Assembly (NCBI RefSeq): GCF_010384365.1
Contig: NZ_CP048397.1
Span: 3,844,001 to 3,908,000, forward strand
Length of the DNA: 64,000 bases
Reading direction: 5' to 3'
Source: Streptomyces sp. S4.7
Lineage (GTDB): Bacteria; Actinomycetota; Actinomycetes; Streptomycetales; Streptomycetaceae
Shown here: piece by piece, positions 6,474 through 15,248 of the stretch
Position numbering within the stretch: the first letter of the stretch is position 1
Layout of the letters: every line of letters starts with the position of its first letter
Notes under the pieces: model-generated
What the model was told of the DNA's origin: nothing
The model's input: the letters and a program-made list of their open reading frames with translations, nothing else
The model's database searches: none
Made by a program: the position numbers and the translations under genes

Positions 6474-7937
6474 ATGGGTGAGGCCGGTGCGGTGGTGACG
6501 GACGAGCGCATTCCGGTCGTGCCCGGGTTCGCGGGGCGCGCGGCGTCGGGCGGTGGGCGGGGCACGCCGAAGGACGCGGGGAAGGCGCTGCGGGAGCGGG
6601 TTCCGAGGTCTTCGCACGATTCGCTGGTGCTCCCGGCCGCGCGGCCGGACGCGGTGCGGGCCGTCGAGGAGTCGAGCCGTGACCGGGTGCCCGAGCTGGC
6701 TCCGCTGCGGGTGGGTCGCATGGCCGCGACGCCATTTGCTTTTCTGCGGGGCGCGGCGGGACTGATGGCGCACGATCTGGTGGGGACGCCGGTGACGGGC
6801 GCGGGGGCGCAGATCTGCGGCGACGCGCACGCGGCGAACTTCGGACTGTACGGGGACGCGCGAGGCCGGCTCGTCATCGATCTGAACGACTTCGACGAGA
6901 CGGTCGTCGGCCCCTGGGAGTGGGACGTCAAGCGGCTCGCGACCTCGCTGGTGCTCGCCGGTCGTGAGGCCGGAGCGGACGAGGACACGTGCCGCCGAGG
7001 TGCTCAGGACGCCGTGGGGGCGTACCGGCGCACGATGCGGCTGCTGTCGAAGCTGCCGGCCCTGGACGCGTGGAACGCGATCGCCGACGAGGAGCTGGTC
7101 TCCCACACGGACGCCCGCGATCTGATGGGCACCCTGGAGCGGGTGTCGGAGAAGGCGCGCAAGAACACGAGCGCGCGGTTCGCCGCCAGGTCGACGGAGA
7201 TCGTGGACGGCGACGGGGACGCCGAGGGGAGCGGGAGCGCGGGTGCGGCGGCGCAGCGGCGCTTCGTCGACGCGCCGCCGGTGCTGCGGCGGGTGCCGGA
7301 CGAGGAGGCCGCGGCGGTCGCGGCCTCGCTGGGCGAGTATCTGGGCACGCTCTCGCCGGACCGGCTGCCGCTGCTCGCGCGGTACGCGATCCATGACGTG
7401 GCGTTCCGGGTGGTCGGCACGGGCAGCGTCGGGACGCGGTCGTACGTGGTGCTGCTGCTGGACCACCGGGGCGAGCCGCTGGTGCTCCAGGTGAAGGAGG
7501 CGCGGGCGTCGGCGCTGGTGCCGTTCCTGGAGGCCGCGGGGTTCGAGGCGCCGGGCGTGGAGCACGAGGGGCGCCGGGTGGTGCTCGGGCAGAAGCGGAT
7601 GCAGGTCGTCAGCGACAATCTGCTGGGCTGGACGACGGTGGCGGGCCGGCCGTATCAGGTACGGCAGTTCAGGAACCGCAAGGGCAGTGTGGATCCGGCC
7701 GCGCTCCCGGCCGACCAGGTCGACGACTACGCGCGGATGACCGGCGCGCTGCTGGCCAGGGCGCACGCGCACAGTGTGGATCCGCGTCTCGTCGCCGGGT
7801 ACTGCGGCAAGAGCGAGGAGCTGGACGAGGCGGTCGCGGCCTTCGCCGTCGCGTACGCGGACCGGACCGAGGCGGATCACGCGGAGCTGGTGACGGCCGT
7901 CAAGAGCGGCCGGATCGCCGCCGAGCTCGGGGTGTGA
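6474..7937 (+). CDS. DUF2252 family protein (kinase-like fold)
   Basis: 487 residues from the ATG at 6474, which follows GGGGGAGG at 6457-6464. Longer upstream frames lack a ribosome-binding site. DUF2252 proteins are uncharacterised but share the phosphotransferase-like pattern seen here: ICGDAHAANFG (114-124) and IDLNDFDET (135-143). These resemble the catalytic GDxHxxN and DFD motifs of aminoglycoside/choline kinases. The length is normal for the family. The substrate is unknown. The next gene downstream encodes a J-domain protein. Confidence 0.85.
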   Translation: MGEAGAVVTDERIPVVPGFAGRAASGGGRGTPKDAGKALRERVPRSSHDSLVLPAARPDAVRAVEESSRDRVPELAPLRVGRMAATPFAFLRGAAGLMAHDLVGTPVTGAGAQICGDAHAANFGLYGDARGRLVIDLNDFDETVVGPWEWDVKRLATSLVLAGREAGADEDTCRRGAQDAVGAYRRTMRLLSKLPALDAWNAIADEELVSHTDARDLMGTLERVSEKARKNTSARFAARSTEIVDGDGDAEGSGSAGAAAQRRFVDAPPVLRRVPDEEAAAVAASLGEYLGTLSPDRLPLLARYAIHDVAFRVVGTGSVGTRSYVVLLLDHRGEPLVLQVKEARASALVPFLEAAGFEAPGVEHEGRRVVLGQKRMQVVSDNLLGWTTVAGRPYQVRQFRNRKGSVDPAALPADQVDDYARMTGALLARAHAHSVDPRLVAGYCGKSEELDEAVAAFAVAYADRTEADHAELVTAVKSGRIAAELGV

Positions 7938-8007
7938 GGCCGGGCGCGGCGGGGCGTGGGGCCGGGGACGTGAAGGAGGAGGGCGGGTTCGCCCGTACGC
8001 TGGACGG

Positions 8008-8952
8008 GTGACGCAGGACGCCCCCGGGGAGCCGACGATCCGTAACGACGACGAGCAGGACGTGCCAGACGTGCCGGACGCCACGACGGATGCCACCAAG
8101 GACGCGGACGCCACCGAGGACGCCGCGGACGCGGCAGGCGCGGCGGACGGGGGAGCCGACGCGGGGGCGGGGCCCGAGCGGCCGGAGGCGCGGCTGGAGC
8201 GGGCCGTGCGCGCCGCCGAGCAGGCGCTGATCGAGTTCGAGATCGCGCTGGAGACGTTCCGGGTCGAGGTGGAGAACTTCTCGCGGCTGCACCACCAGCG
8301 GCTGGGCCCGATGTACGCGCGGCTGGACGAGCTGGACGCGATGATCGCCGAGGCCCGCGCGTCCCGGTCGGGCGACCCCGAAGATCTGCGCAAGGCGCGT
8401 GAGGCCCGTGCCATGGTCCAGCCGATGCCGGGGATCGAGGAGCTGTTCCACGACTGGCTCGACTCCGACGGCCTGTCGGCCGAGGCCGCGGCGATGCTGA
8501 CCGACCAGCCCGTGCAGCCGCCGAAGCGGGTGCGGCCGACCGACGAGGTACGCAAGCTCTACCGCGACCTGGCCCGCAAGGCGCACCCGGACCTGGCGCA
8601 GGAAGAGACCGAGCGGGCCCGGCGCGAGGAGTTCATCACCCGCGTGAACGCGGCCTACGGGCGTGGGGACGAGGGACTGCTCAGACAACTCGCGGAGGAG
8701 TGGGAGGCGGGGCCCGCGCCGCAGGAGCCGCGCCTGAGTGAGAACGAGGAGCTCTACGCCCGGCTGGAGTGGCTGGCCCAGCGCAAGGAGATGCTGACGC
8801 TCCTGGCGCAGGAACTGGAGCAGAGCGCGATCGGCGCGATGCTGCAGATGGCGCCCGACGACCCCGACCGGCTGCTGGAGGAGATCGCCGAGCAGTTGCT
8901 CGCCGAGGTCTCGGGACGCGAGTCGGAACTGGCCAGGTTGGTGCAGTCGTAG
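8008..8952 (+). CDS. J-domain protein with acidic N-terminus and coiled coil
   Basis: 314 residues. Residues 1-60 are Asp/Glu/Ala-rich and probably disordered. About 65-130 is a predicted coiled coil (repeated Ala/Glu/Leu, for example RAVRAAEQALIEFEIAL). A J domain follows at about 172-222 with the HPD tripeptide at H193, so it should stimulate an Hsp70 (DnaK) ATPase. It has no Gly/Phe or zinc-finger region, so it is a class III J-protein and not DnaJ. The GTG start is probably leaderless: TACGCT at 7996-8001 lies 6 bases before it. Confidence 0.85.
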   Translation: MTQDAPGEPTIRNDDEQDVPDVPDATTDATKDADATEDAADAAGAADGGADAGAGPERPEARLERAVRAAEQALIEFEIALETFRVEVENFSRLHHQRLGPMYARLDELDAMIAEARASRSGDPEDLRKAREARAMVQPMPGIEELFHDWLDSDGLSAEAAAMLTDQPVQPPKRVRPTDEVRKLYRDLARKAHPDLAQEETERARREEFITRVNAAYGRGDEGLLRQLAEEWEAGPAPQEPRLSENEELYARLEWLAQRKEMLTLLAQELEQSAIGAMLQMAPDDPDRLLEEIAEQLLAEVSGRESELARLVQS

Positions 8953-9020
8953 CACGTCCCGTGCGCGAGGCTGTACCTGTCGCACCCGCATACACACACG
9001 TACGAGAGAAGGCGCATCAC

Positions 9021-9365
9021 ATGAGTTTCGCCCAGCTGCCCACGGTGGATGTCGCGGCAGTCCCGTCCGACGCCCTGGTGCTCGACGTCCGGGAGGACGA
9101 CGAATGGGCGGCGGGCCATGTCGAGGGCGCGCTGCACATCCCGATGAGCGAGTTCGTCGGACGCTTCGGTGAGGTGACCGAGGCGGTGGCCGACGGGCGC
9201 AGGGCCTATGTCATGTGCCGGGTCGGCGGCAGGTCCGCGCAGGTCACGCAGTATCTGGTGGGGCAGGGCGTCGACGCGGCGAACATCGACGGCGGGATGC
9301 TGGCCTGGGACGGCGCGGGCCGGCCGATGGTCACCGACAACGGCAGCCCCGCGCTGGTTCTCTGA
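9021..9365 (+). CDS. Rhodanese-like sulfurtransferase
   Basis: 114 residues forming a single rhodanese domain. It begins with VLDVREDDEWAAGHVEGALHIP, the usual CH2-A motif. The active-site loop is CRVGGRS with the catalytic Cys in place, so sulfur transfer through a persulfide is plausible. ATG 9021 follows GAGAAGG by about 9 bases. It is separated from the convergent paa operon by a terminator, so its partner pathway is not evident from context. Confidence 0.92.
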   Translation: MSFAQLPTVDVAAVPSDALVLDVREDDEWAAGHVEGALHIPMSEFVGRFGEVTEAVADGRRAYVMCRVGGRSAQVTQYLVGQGVDAANIDGGMLAWDGAGRPMVTDNGSPALVL

Positions 9366-9383
9366 CGAACCGTCGGCCGCGCC

Positions 9384-9416
9384 GGGGGCCCGCCCAGTAG
9401 ACCGGGCGGGGGCCCC
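9384..9416. terminator. Bidirectional terminator between rhodanese and paaE
   Basis: A GC-rich hairpin with inner GCCC/GGGC and outer GGGGCC/GGCCCC pairing and a small bulge lies between two convergent stop codons. Confidence 0.55.
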
Positions 9417-9419
9417 GGG

Positions 9420-10484
9420 TCAGCGGTCGAAGTCCAACTCGACCTCGGCGGTGGCCGGATGGGACTGGCAGGCCAGTACGTAGCCCGCTTCCGTCTCCTC
9501 CGGCTCCAGGGCGTAGTTGCGGTCCATCCGCACCTCGCCCGAGACGAGGAAGGCCCGGCAGGTCCCGCAGACGCCCCCCTTGCAGGCGTACGGCGCGTCC
9601 GCCCGGCTGCGCAGCACCGTCTCCAGCAGGGAGTCCCCGTCCTGGACGGGCCAGCTGCCGGAGCGGCCGTCGAGCGTCGCGGTGAGTTTGCTGCCTCCGG
9701 GCGCGGCCGACGCGGCGGCGGTCCTGGCGGGCGTGGTCACGCCCGGCGCGCCGTCGTCGATGTGGAAGATCTCCTGGTGGATCACCTTCCGGGGGACGCC
9801 GAGGGCGCGCAGTGCCCGCTCCGCGCCCATGACCAGACCGAGCGGACCGCACAGGAACCAGCCGTCGACGCTCTCCACCGGGAGCAGCGCGGGCAGCAGA
9901 CCCGCCAGCCGCTCCTCGTCCAGTCGGCCCGAGGGGAGCCCGGTCTGCTGCTCCTCCCTGGAGACCACCGTGACCAGCTGGAAGCGGTCCGGATGGCGGT
10001 CCTTGAGGTCCGCGACCTCCTCCAGGAACATCGTCGAAGCCACCGTGCGGTCGCTGCGGATCAGACAGAACCGGGCGTCCGGCTGCCGCGCGAGGAGCGT
10101 CGAGGCGATCGACAGCACCGGGGTGATGCCGCTGCCGCCGACGATCGCGACGAAGTGTCCGGCGCGCGGCTCCAGGCGGAAGCGGCCGGTCGGCTCCATG
10201 ACGTCCACGGTGTCGCCCACGGCGAGCTCCTTGAGGGCGTACGTGGAGAACTCGCCGCCCTCGACCAGCCTGATACCCACCCGCAGCACGGGGCGCTCAC
10301 CGGCGGGCGTGCAGATCGAGTACGTACGGCGGATCTCCTCGCCGTTCACGACCCGGCGCAGCGCGACGTGCTGTCCGGGTGTGTGCCGGAACGTCTCGTT
10401 CAGCTCGGGCGGCACGGCGAAGGTGACGGTCACCGAGTCGTCCGTGAGCCGCTCGACCTCGCTGACACGGAGCGGATGGAACAT
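9420..10484 (-). CDS. paaE: Phenylacetyl-CoA epoxidase reductase subunit PaaE
   Basis: 354 residues. This NAD(P)H-dependent reductase feeds electrons to the di-iron subunit PaaA during epoxidation of phenylacetyl-CoA. The N-terminal FAD domain carries RRTYSIC and the NAD domain carries GGSGITPVLS and FLCGPLG. The C-terminal plant-type [2Fe-2S] ferredoxin domain has CKGGVCGTC with the fourth Cys in LACQSH. A Pro/Ala/Gly linker (about 245-265) joins the reductase and ferredoxin parts. It is the last gene of paaABCDE and starts directly after the paaD stop. Confidence 0.94.
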   Translation of the reverse strand: MFHPLRVSEVERLTDDSVTVTFAVPPELNETFRHTPGQHVALRRVVNGEEIRRTYSICTPAGERPVLRVGIRLVEGGEFSTYALKELAVGDTVDVMEPTGRFRLEPRAGHFVAIVGGSGITPVLSIASTLLARQPDARFCLIRSDRTVASTMFLEEVADLKDRHPDRFQLVTVVSREEQQTGLPSGRLDEERLAGLLPALLPVESVDGWFLCGPLGLVMGAERALRALGVPRKVIHQEIFHIDDGAPGVTTPARTAAASAAPGGSKLTATLDGRSGSWPVQDGDSLLETVLRSRADAPYACKGGVCGTCRAFLVSGEVRMDRNYALEPEETEAGYVLACQSHPATAEVELDFDR

Positions 10485-10991
10485 CTACAACTCCTTGAAG
10501 TGGTCGAACGGTTCACGGCAGGCCGCGCAGCGGCGCAGCGCCTTGCACGCGGTCGAGGAGAACCTGCTCAGCAGCTCGGTGTCCGTCGAGCCGCAGTGCG
10601 GGCAGCGGATGGCGAGGGTGAGCGGCACCGGCCCGTCCGTGCTGTGCGGGCGGGGCGGTGCGATGCCGAAGTCCGCGAGCTTGCGCCGTCCTTCGGCGCT
10701 GATGTCGTCCGTCGACCAGGCGGGGGAGAGCACCGTGACGACGGAGACGTCCGGTATCCCGTGGTCGTGCAGGATCCGCTCGATGTCCGACGACATCGTC
10801 TCGATCGCCGGGCAGCCGGTGTAGGTGGGGGTCAGCTCGACCTCGACCCGGCCGGGGGCCGAGACATGAACGGCGCGCAGCACGCCCAGCTCCTCCAGTG
10901 TCACCACCGGCAGCTCCGGGTCGGGCACGGAACCGGCGAGCGCGCGCAGTTCGCTCTCCAGCGCGGTCGGTCGGCCCGTGTCGGTCACCAT
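10485..10991 (-). CDS. paaD: Phenylacetyl-CoA epoxidase accessory subunit PaaD
   Basis: 168 residues. PaaD proteins belong to the MIP18/SufT-like (DUF59) group and are thought to help assemble or insert the metal centre of the epoxidase. The DUF59 part includes PTYTGCPA with its conserved Cys. The C-terminus carries CPHC and CAAC pairs, a probable zinc or Fe-S site. The ATG at 10991 is followed at once by GTG 10988, which overlaps the paaC stop as GTGA. Either could be the start. Confidence 0.92.
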   Translation of the reverse strand: MVTDTGRPTALESELRALAGSVPDPELPVVTLEELGVLRAVHVSAPGRVEVELTPTYTGCPAIETMSSDIERILHDHGIPDVSVVTVLSPAWSTDDISAEGRRKLADFGIAPPRPHSTDGPVPLTLAIRCPHCGSTDTELLSRFSSTACKALRRCAACREPFDHFKEL

Positions 10992-11767
10992 GACGCCCCC
11001 GGGTGGCTGCGGTGCAGGTGCTGCATCTCGGCGAGCAGCCGGCCGAACGATTCGGTGTGCAGGCCCTGCCGGCCCGCGCCCGCCGCCCAGGCCCCGGAGC
11101 GCGGTCCGTCGGGCACGGTCAGCGTCGCGCGCTCCAGCACGGCGGTGATCGAGGAGAGCCAACTCTCCTCCAGCTCCTGCCTGTTGACGCCGCCCAGCCC
11201 GTCCGGCCCGTTCCCCGCGTCGCTGCCGCCGGCGCCGTCATCCTCGCCCACGACAGGTTCGAACATCTCGCCGGTGAAGCGCCACAGCGCCGTACAGGCC
11301 CGCTGCATCCGCTCATGGCTCTCGGCGGTGCCGTCACCGAGCCGCAGCGTCCACTGCTCGGCGTGGTCCTGGTGGTAGTCGACTTCCTTCACGGCCTTGG
11401 CGGCGAGCCCGGAGAAGGGACCGTCACCGGCCGCCAGGGCGCCGTACAGGAGCCGCTGACAGGTGGAGAAGTAGAGCTGGCGCGCGATCGAGTGCGCGAA
11501 GTCGCCGTTCGGCTGCTCGACCAGCTGGAGATTGCGGAAGGCGCGCTCCTCGCGCAGGAAGGCCAGCTCGTCCTCGTCCCCCACGAGGGAGTACAGGATG
11601 CGGGCCTGGCCCAGCAGGTCCAGCGCGATGTTGGCGAGGGCCACGTCCTCTTCCAGCTCGGGCGCGTGTCCCGCCCACTCCCCCAGCCGGTGCGACAGGA
11701 TCAGCGCGTCGTCGGCGAGGGCGAGGGCCGCGGTGTCGGTCCCGGTCCGGGTCGGGGTGCCGGTCAC
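10985..11767 (-). CDS. paaC: Phenylacetyl-CoA epoxidase structural subunit PaaC
   Basis: 260 residues, ferritin-like fold. PaaC forms the AC heterodimer core of the epoxidase with PaaA but carries no functional di-iron site. Typical stretches are LGEWAGHAPELEEDVALANIALDLLGQAR and EVDYHQDHAEQW. A Gly/Asp-rich insertion lies at about residues 176-192. The GTG start overlaps the paaB stop as GTGA. Confidence 0.94.
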   Translation of the reverse strand: MTGTPTRTGTDTAALALADDALILSHRLGEWAGHAPELEEDVALANIALDLLGQARILYSLVGDEDELAFLREERAFRNLQLVEQPNGDFAHSIARQLYFSTCQRLLYGALAAGDGPFSGLAAKAVKEVDYHQDHAEQWTLRLGDGTAESHERMQRACTALWRFTGEMFEPVVGEDDGAGGSDAGNGPDGLGGVNRQELEESWLSSITAVLERATLTVPDGPRSGAWAAGAGRQGLHTESFGRLLAEMQHLHRSHPGASW

Positions 11768-12054
11768 AGGTGACGCACCCCCTCGGGGATCTCGTAGAAC
11801 GTCGGGTGGCGGTACGGCTTGTCACCGGCCGGTTCGAAGAAGGAGTCCTTCTCGTCCGGTGAGGAGGCCGTGACCGAGGCGGAGGGGACCACCCAGATCG
11901 ACACCCCCTCGCTGCGGCGGGTGTAGAGATCGCGCGCGTTGCGCAGGGCCATCTCGGCGTCCGGGGCGTGCAGGCTTCCCGCGTGCGTGTGCGACAGCCC
12001 GCGGCGGGACCTGACGAACACCTCCCACAGAGGCCACTGGGTCGATCCGCTCAT
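11764..12054 (-). CDS. paaB: Phenylacetyl-CoA epoxidase subunit PaaB
   Basis: 96 residues, the expected length of this small subunit that bridges the epoxidase complex. It opens with [31 protein letters not shown], characteristic of PaaB, and ends with a [10 protein letters not shown] strand. The ATG at 12054 overlaps the paaA stop as ATGA. Confidence 0.94.
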   Translation of the reverse strand: MSGSTQWPLWEVFVRSRRGLSHTHAGSLHAPDAEMALRNARDLYTRRSEGVSIWVVPSASVTASSPDEKDSFFEPAGDKPYRHPTFYEIPEGVRHL

Positions 12055-13073
12055 GCCGTCGCCTCTTTCTCCACGTGCCCGGCCGCGTCCTCGGCCGTGC
12101 TCCTCCCGGCGTGTTTCGCCGCGTACGCCGTCGCCGCCTCGCGCACCCACGCGCCTTCCTCGTGGGCACGGCGCCGCTGGCCGATCCGCTGTTCGTTGCA
12201 GGGGCCGTTGCCCTTCAGGACCTCCCGGAACTCGGTCCAGTCGATCGCCCCGAAGTCGTGCTGGCCCCGCTCCTCGTTCCACTTCAGGTCCGGGTCGGGG
12301 AGCGTGAGACCGAGCGTCTGGGCCTGGGGGACGCAGATGTCCACGAACCGCTGGCGGAGTTCGTCGTTCGAGTGCCGCTTGATCTTCCAGATCATCGACT
12401 GCACGGAGTGCGCCGACTCGTCGTCCGGGGGGCCGAACATCATCAGCGACGGCCACCACCAGCGGTTCACCGCGTCCTGCGCCATCTCGTGCTGGGCGGG
12501 GGTGCCACGGCTCAGGGCGAGCAGCGATTCGTACCCCTGCCGCTGGTGGAACGACTCCTCCTTGCAGATACGGACCATCGCACGGGCGTACGGGCCGTAG
12601 GAGCAGCGGCAGAGCGGAACCTGGTTCGTGATCGCGGCGCCGTCCACGAGCCAGCCGATCGCGCCGACGTCCGCCCAGGTCAGCGTCGGATAGTTGAAGA
12701 TCGACGAATATCTCTGGCGGCCGGCGTGGAGCTTGTCCAGCAGCTCGTCACGGCTCGTGCCCAGGGTCTCCGCCGCGCTGTACAGATACAGCCCGTGTCC
12801 CGCCTCGTCCTGCACCTTGGCCATCAGGATCGCCTTGCGCCGCAGCGAGGGCGCGCGCGTGATCCAGTTCGCCTCCGGCTGCATGCCGATGATTTCCGAG
12901 TGCGCGTGCTGGGCCATCTGGCGGACGAGCGATGCGCGGTAGGCCTCCGGCATCCAGTCGCGGGGCTCGATGCGCTCGTCGGCGGCCACGGCCGCGTCGA
13001 ACGCCGCCTCGGCTTCCTCTGCCGTCGTCTCCACCGTTGCCTCCACAGCCGTCCCCGCGGTCACTGCCGTCAT
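12051..13073 (-). CDS. paaA: Phenylacetyl-CoA epoxidase catalytic subunit PaaA
   Basis: 340 residues. PaaA is the di-iron monooxygenase subunit that forms the ring 1,2-epoxide of phenylacetyl-CoA. The iron-ligand motifs DEAGH and EESFH are both present. The first 30 residues are an Ala/Thr/Glu-rich extension. ATG 13073 has AGGGGG 6 bases upstream, and the PaaR-type operator at 13085-13102 lies just ahead. It is the first gene of a five-gene operon with overlapping or touching stop and start codons. Confidence 0.95.
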   Translation of the reverse strand: MTAVTAGTAVEATVETTAEEAEAAFDAAVAADERIEPRDWMPEAYRASLVRQMAQHAHSEIIGMQPEANWITRAPSLRRKAILMAKVQDEAGHGLYLYSAAETLGTSRDELLDKLHAGRQRYSSIFNYPTLTWADVGAIGWLVDGAAITNQVPLCRCSYGPYARAMVRICKEESFHQRQGYESLLALSRGTPAQHEMAQDAVNRWWWPSLMMFGPPDDESAHSVQSMIWKIKRHSNDELRQRFVDICVPQAQTLGLTLPDPDLKWNEERGQHDFGAIDWTEFREVLKGNGPCNEQRIGQRRRAHEEGAWVREAATAYAAKHAGRSTAEDAAGHVEKEATA

Positions 13074-13084
13074 CCGAGCCCCCT

Positions 13085-13102
13085 ACCGACCGATCGTTCG
13101 GT
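13085..13102. promoter_or_regulatory. PaaR operator 1 (upstream of paaA)
   Basis: On the minus strand it reads ACCGAACGATCGGTCGGT. This differs by one base from the site at 17843-17860 and by two from the site at 20792-20809. The core ACCGNNCGNNCGGT matches what I recall of the actinobacterial PaaR consensus. It sits just upstream of the paaA ribosome-binding site. Confidence 0.8.
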
Positions 13103-13148
13103 TCATTGACTTCAATGGTCGGTCGGCGGCCCGTAGGGTGTCAACCCT

Positions 13149-13943
13149 GTGGATAACCGACTGTGGAAAGACGGGGATCGGGGCGGGATGGATTCGTACG
13201 ACGCCAAGGGTGAGAACCCGGCACCAGAACCGGGTCCACCAGCGGGTCCACCGAGGGGGATAGCCGGCCTCTCCTTCCCGTACCAAGTGGTCGCCGCCAT
13301 CGCCCTCGCGGTCGTCGGACTGTTCGCCGTGGGCCATGTGGCCATGGTGTTCCTGCACGTCGCGCCCGACAACACGGTCTCCAAGGAGTACGGCGAGGAA
13401 GTGGGCGACTGGGTGTTTCCGGAGTTCGAGCAGAACTGGAAACTCTTCGCGCCCAACCCCCTCCAGCAGAACATCGCCGTCGAGGTCCGTGCCGAGGTGG
13501 ACCGGACGGACGGATCGCGCGGCACGACCGGTTGGATCAACCTCACAGAGGAGGACGCCAGGGCGATCCGCGGCAACCTCCTCCCCAGCCATGTCGACCA
13601 GAACGAGCTGCGCAGGGGCTGGGACTTCTACGTCGATTCCCACGACGAGAAGGCCCGCCCCAACGGTCTGCGCGGGCAGCTCTCCGAGAGCTACATACGC
13701 CGGATAGTGATGCTGCGGCTGGAGGCGCACGACCTCGGCGGTCCCGTCGAACGCATCCAGCTCAGGTCCGTCACACGGGCGGTCGCGGCGCCCCCGTGGA
13801 GCGACGAGAAGATCAGCACGAAGCCCGGCCACCGGCTCTTCCCCTGGTGGACCGTGACCTCGGACGACCTGCCCGAAGGCGTCCGGAACGAGGGCGTGGG
13901 CAACGGCGCGCGCGACGACGCCCGTACGGAGGCCCGCCGATGA
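13149..13943 (+). CDS. DUF5819 family membrane-anchored protein
   Basis: 264 residues, with one N-terminal membrane helix at about residues 47-70 and a soluble domain containing EQNWKLFAPNP, the DUF5819 hallmark. The function is unknown. It overlaps the next gene, an HTTM-domain protein, as ATGA. DUF5819 plus HTTM genes form a recurrent pair that resembles the SdpA-SdpB pair of Bacillus. The GTG start may be leaderless (TAGGGT at 13134-13139). ATG 13188 is an alternative that would shorten it by 13 residues. Confidence 0.8.
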   Translation: MDNRLWKDGDRGGMDSYDAKGENPAPEPGPPAGPPRGIAGLSFPYQVVAAIALAVVGLFAVGHVAMVFLHVAPDNTVSKEYGEEVGDWVFPEFEQNWKLFAPNPLQQNIAVEVRAEVDRTDGSRGTTGWINLTEEDARAIRGNLLPSHVDQNELRRGWDFYVDSHDEKARPNGLRGQLSESYIRRIVMLRLEAHDLGGPVERIQLRSVTRAVAAPPWSDEKISTKPGHRLFPWWTVTSDDLPEGVRNEGVGNGARDDARTEARR

Positions 13944-15214
13944 GCCGCCCCGCCCACGAGCTGTCCGTCGACCGCAAGGCCGCGCTCGCCCTCCAGCGCG
14001 TCACGTCCCGGTCCCTCGGCCCCTACCAGAGCGCCGTCGTCCGCATCGGCTTCGCCGCCGCCTGGCTGCTGTTCCTGCTGCGTGAGCTGCCGAACCGCCG
14101 TGAGCTGTACGGGCCCGGCAGCCCGTGGAGCTGGGACATGGCCCAGCAACTGATCGCGGGAAACGGCGCGTTCACCACACTGATGTGGTCCGACAGCGGC
14201 GTCTGGTTCGAGATCGTGTACGCCGTCGCCGTACTCTCCAGCGCCCTGCTGATGCTCGGCTGGCGCACCCGCACCATGTCGGTGCTCTTCATGGTGGGCG
14301 CGCTGTCCCTCCAGAACCGCAGCATCTTCATGGGTGACGGCGGCGACAACGTCATCCATCTGATGGCGATCTACCTCGTCCTCACGCGCTGCGGCCAGGT
14401 CTGGTCGCTGGACGCCCGCCGACAGGCCCGCGCCGAGCGCGTCGTGGCGTCCGGCGGGACCGCGCCCGCCGACCGGGTCGGGCCGGTGCTGTGGGTGGTG
14501 CTCGGCGTGGCCCTGCTGGGCACGCTGCTGGATTCCACCGGCGGCGAGTGGTGGGTGATCGCGCTGCTGTGGACGCTGTGGATCTCGCAGGGGGTCTGGT
14601 GGGCGGTCAACCGCTACGCGCCCAGGAGCGAGCCGCGCGCGCTGCTGGACGTCCTCGCGAACCTCACGCACAACGCCACGCTCGTCGTGATCATGGTCGA
14701 GGTCTGTCTGATCTACGCCACGGCCGGCTGGTACAAGATCCAGGGCTCGCGCTGGCAGGACGGCACCGCGCTGTACTACCCGCTGAATCTGGACTACTTC
14801 GCGCCCTGGCCCGCTCTCTCCGACATCCTGGCGTCCAGCGGCGTGATGGTGATGGTGCTGACGTACGGCACGGTCATGGTGCAGGTCGCCTTCCCGTTCA
14901 CACTCTTCAACCGGCGCGTCAAGAACGTCCTGCTGGTGGCGATGATGCTGGAGCACGCGGGTATCGCCCTGCTGCTCGGGCTGCCGTTCTTCTCGCTGGC
15001 CATGATCGCCGCCGACGCGGTCTTCCTGCCGACGAACTTGCTCGTGCGCGTCGGGGACATGGCGGCGAGGAGCGCGCGGCTGCTCCCCCAGCGGACGCCG
15101 GGCGCCACCGGGCCGGACGGGCGCCGGGGGGACGACTCCGGGAAGCCGGGCACCGACTCCGCTACCGATACCGGCTCCGACGCCGCCGGCGCGGACCCTT
15201 CGCTCGTCCGGTGA
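13940..15214 (+). CDS. HTTM-domain polytopic membrane protein (SdpB-like)
   Basis: 424 residues with about eight hydrophobic segments between residues 25 and 370. It has the arrangement of HTTM (horizontally transferred transmembrane) proteins, which share a fold with vitamin K-dependent gamma-carboxylase. Characteristic stretches include MGDGGDNVIHLMAIYLVL, YATAGWYKIQGSRWQDGTALYY and MVQVAFPF. The C-terminal 50 residues are Gly/Asp/Ser-rich and probably disordered. It is translationally coupled to the DUF5819 gene, so the two products very likely act together in the membrane. In Bacillus the corresponding pair matures the SdpC toxin. No toxin gene is seen nearby. Confidence 0.82.
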   Translation: MSRPAHELSVDRKAALALQRVTSRSLGPYQSAVVRIGFAAAWLLFLLRELPNRRELYGPGSPWSWDMAQQLIAGNGAFTTLMWSDSGVWFEIVYAVAVLSSALLMLGWRTRTMSVLFMVGALSLQNRSIFMGDGGDNVIHLMAIYLVLTRCGQVWSLDARRQARAERVVASGGTAPADRVGPVLWVVLGVALLGTLLDSTGGEWWVIALLWTLWISQGVWWAVNRYAPRSEPRALLDVLANLTHNATLVVIMVEVCLIYATAGWYKIQGSRWQDGTALYYPLNLDYFAPWPALSDILASSGVMVMVLTYGTVMVQVAFPFTLFNRRVKNVLLVAMMLEHAGIALLLGLPFFSLAMIAADAVFLPTNLLVRVGDMAARSARLLPQRTPGATGPDGRRGDDSGKPGTDSATDTGSDAAGADPSLVR

Positions 15215-15248
15215 CGGCCGGCTCCGTCGGCCCGCCTACGCTGGCGCG

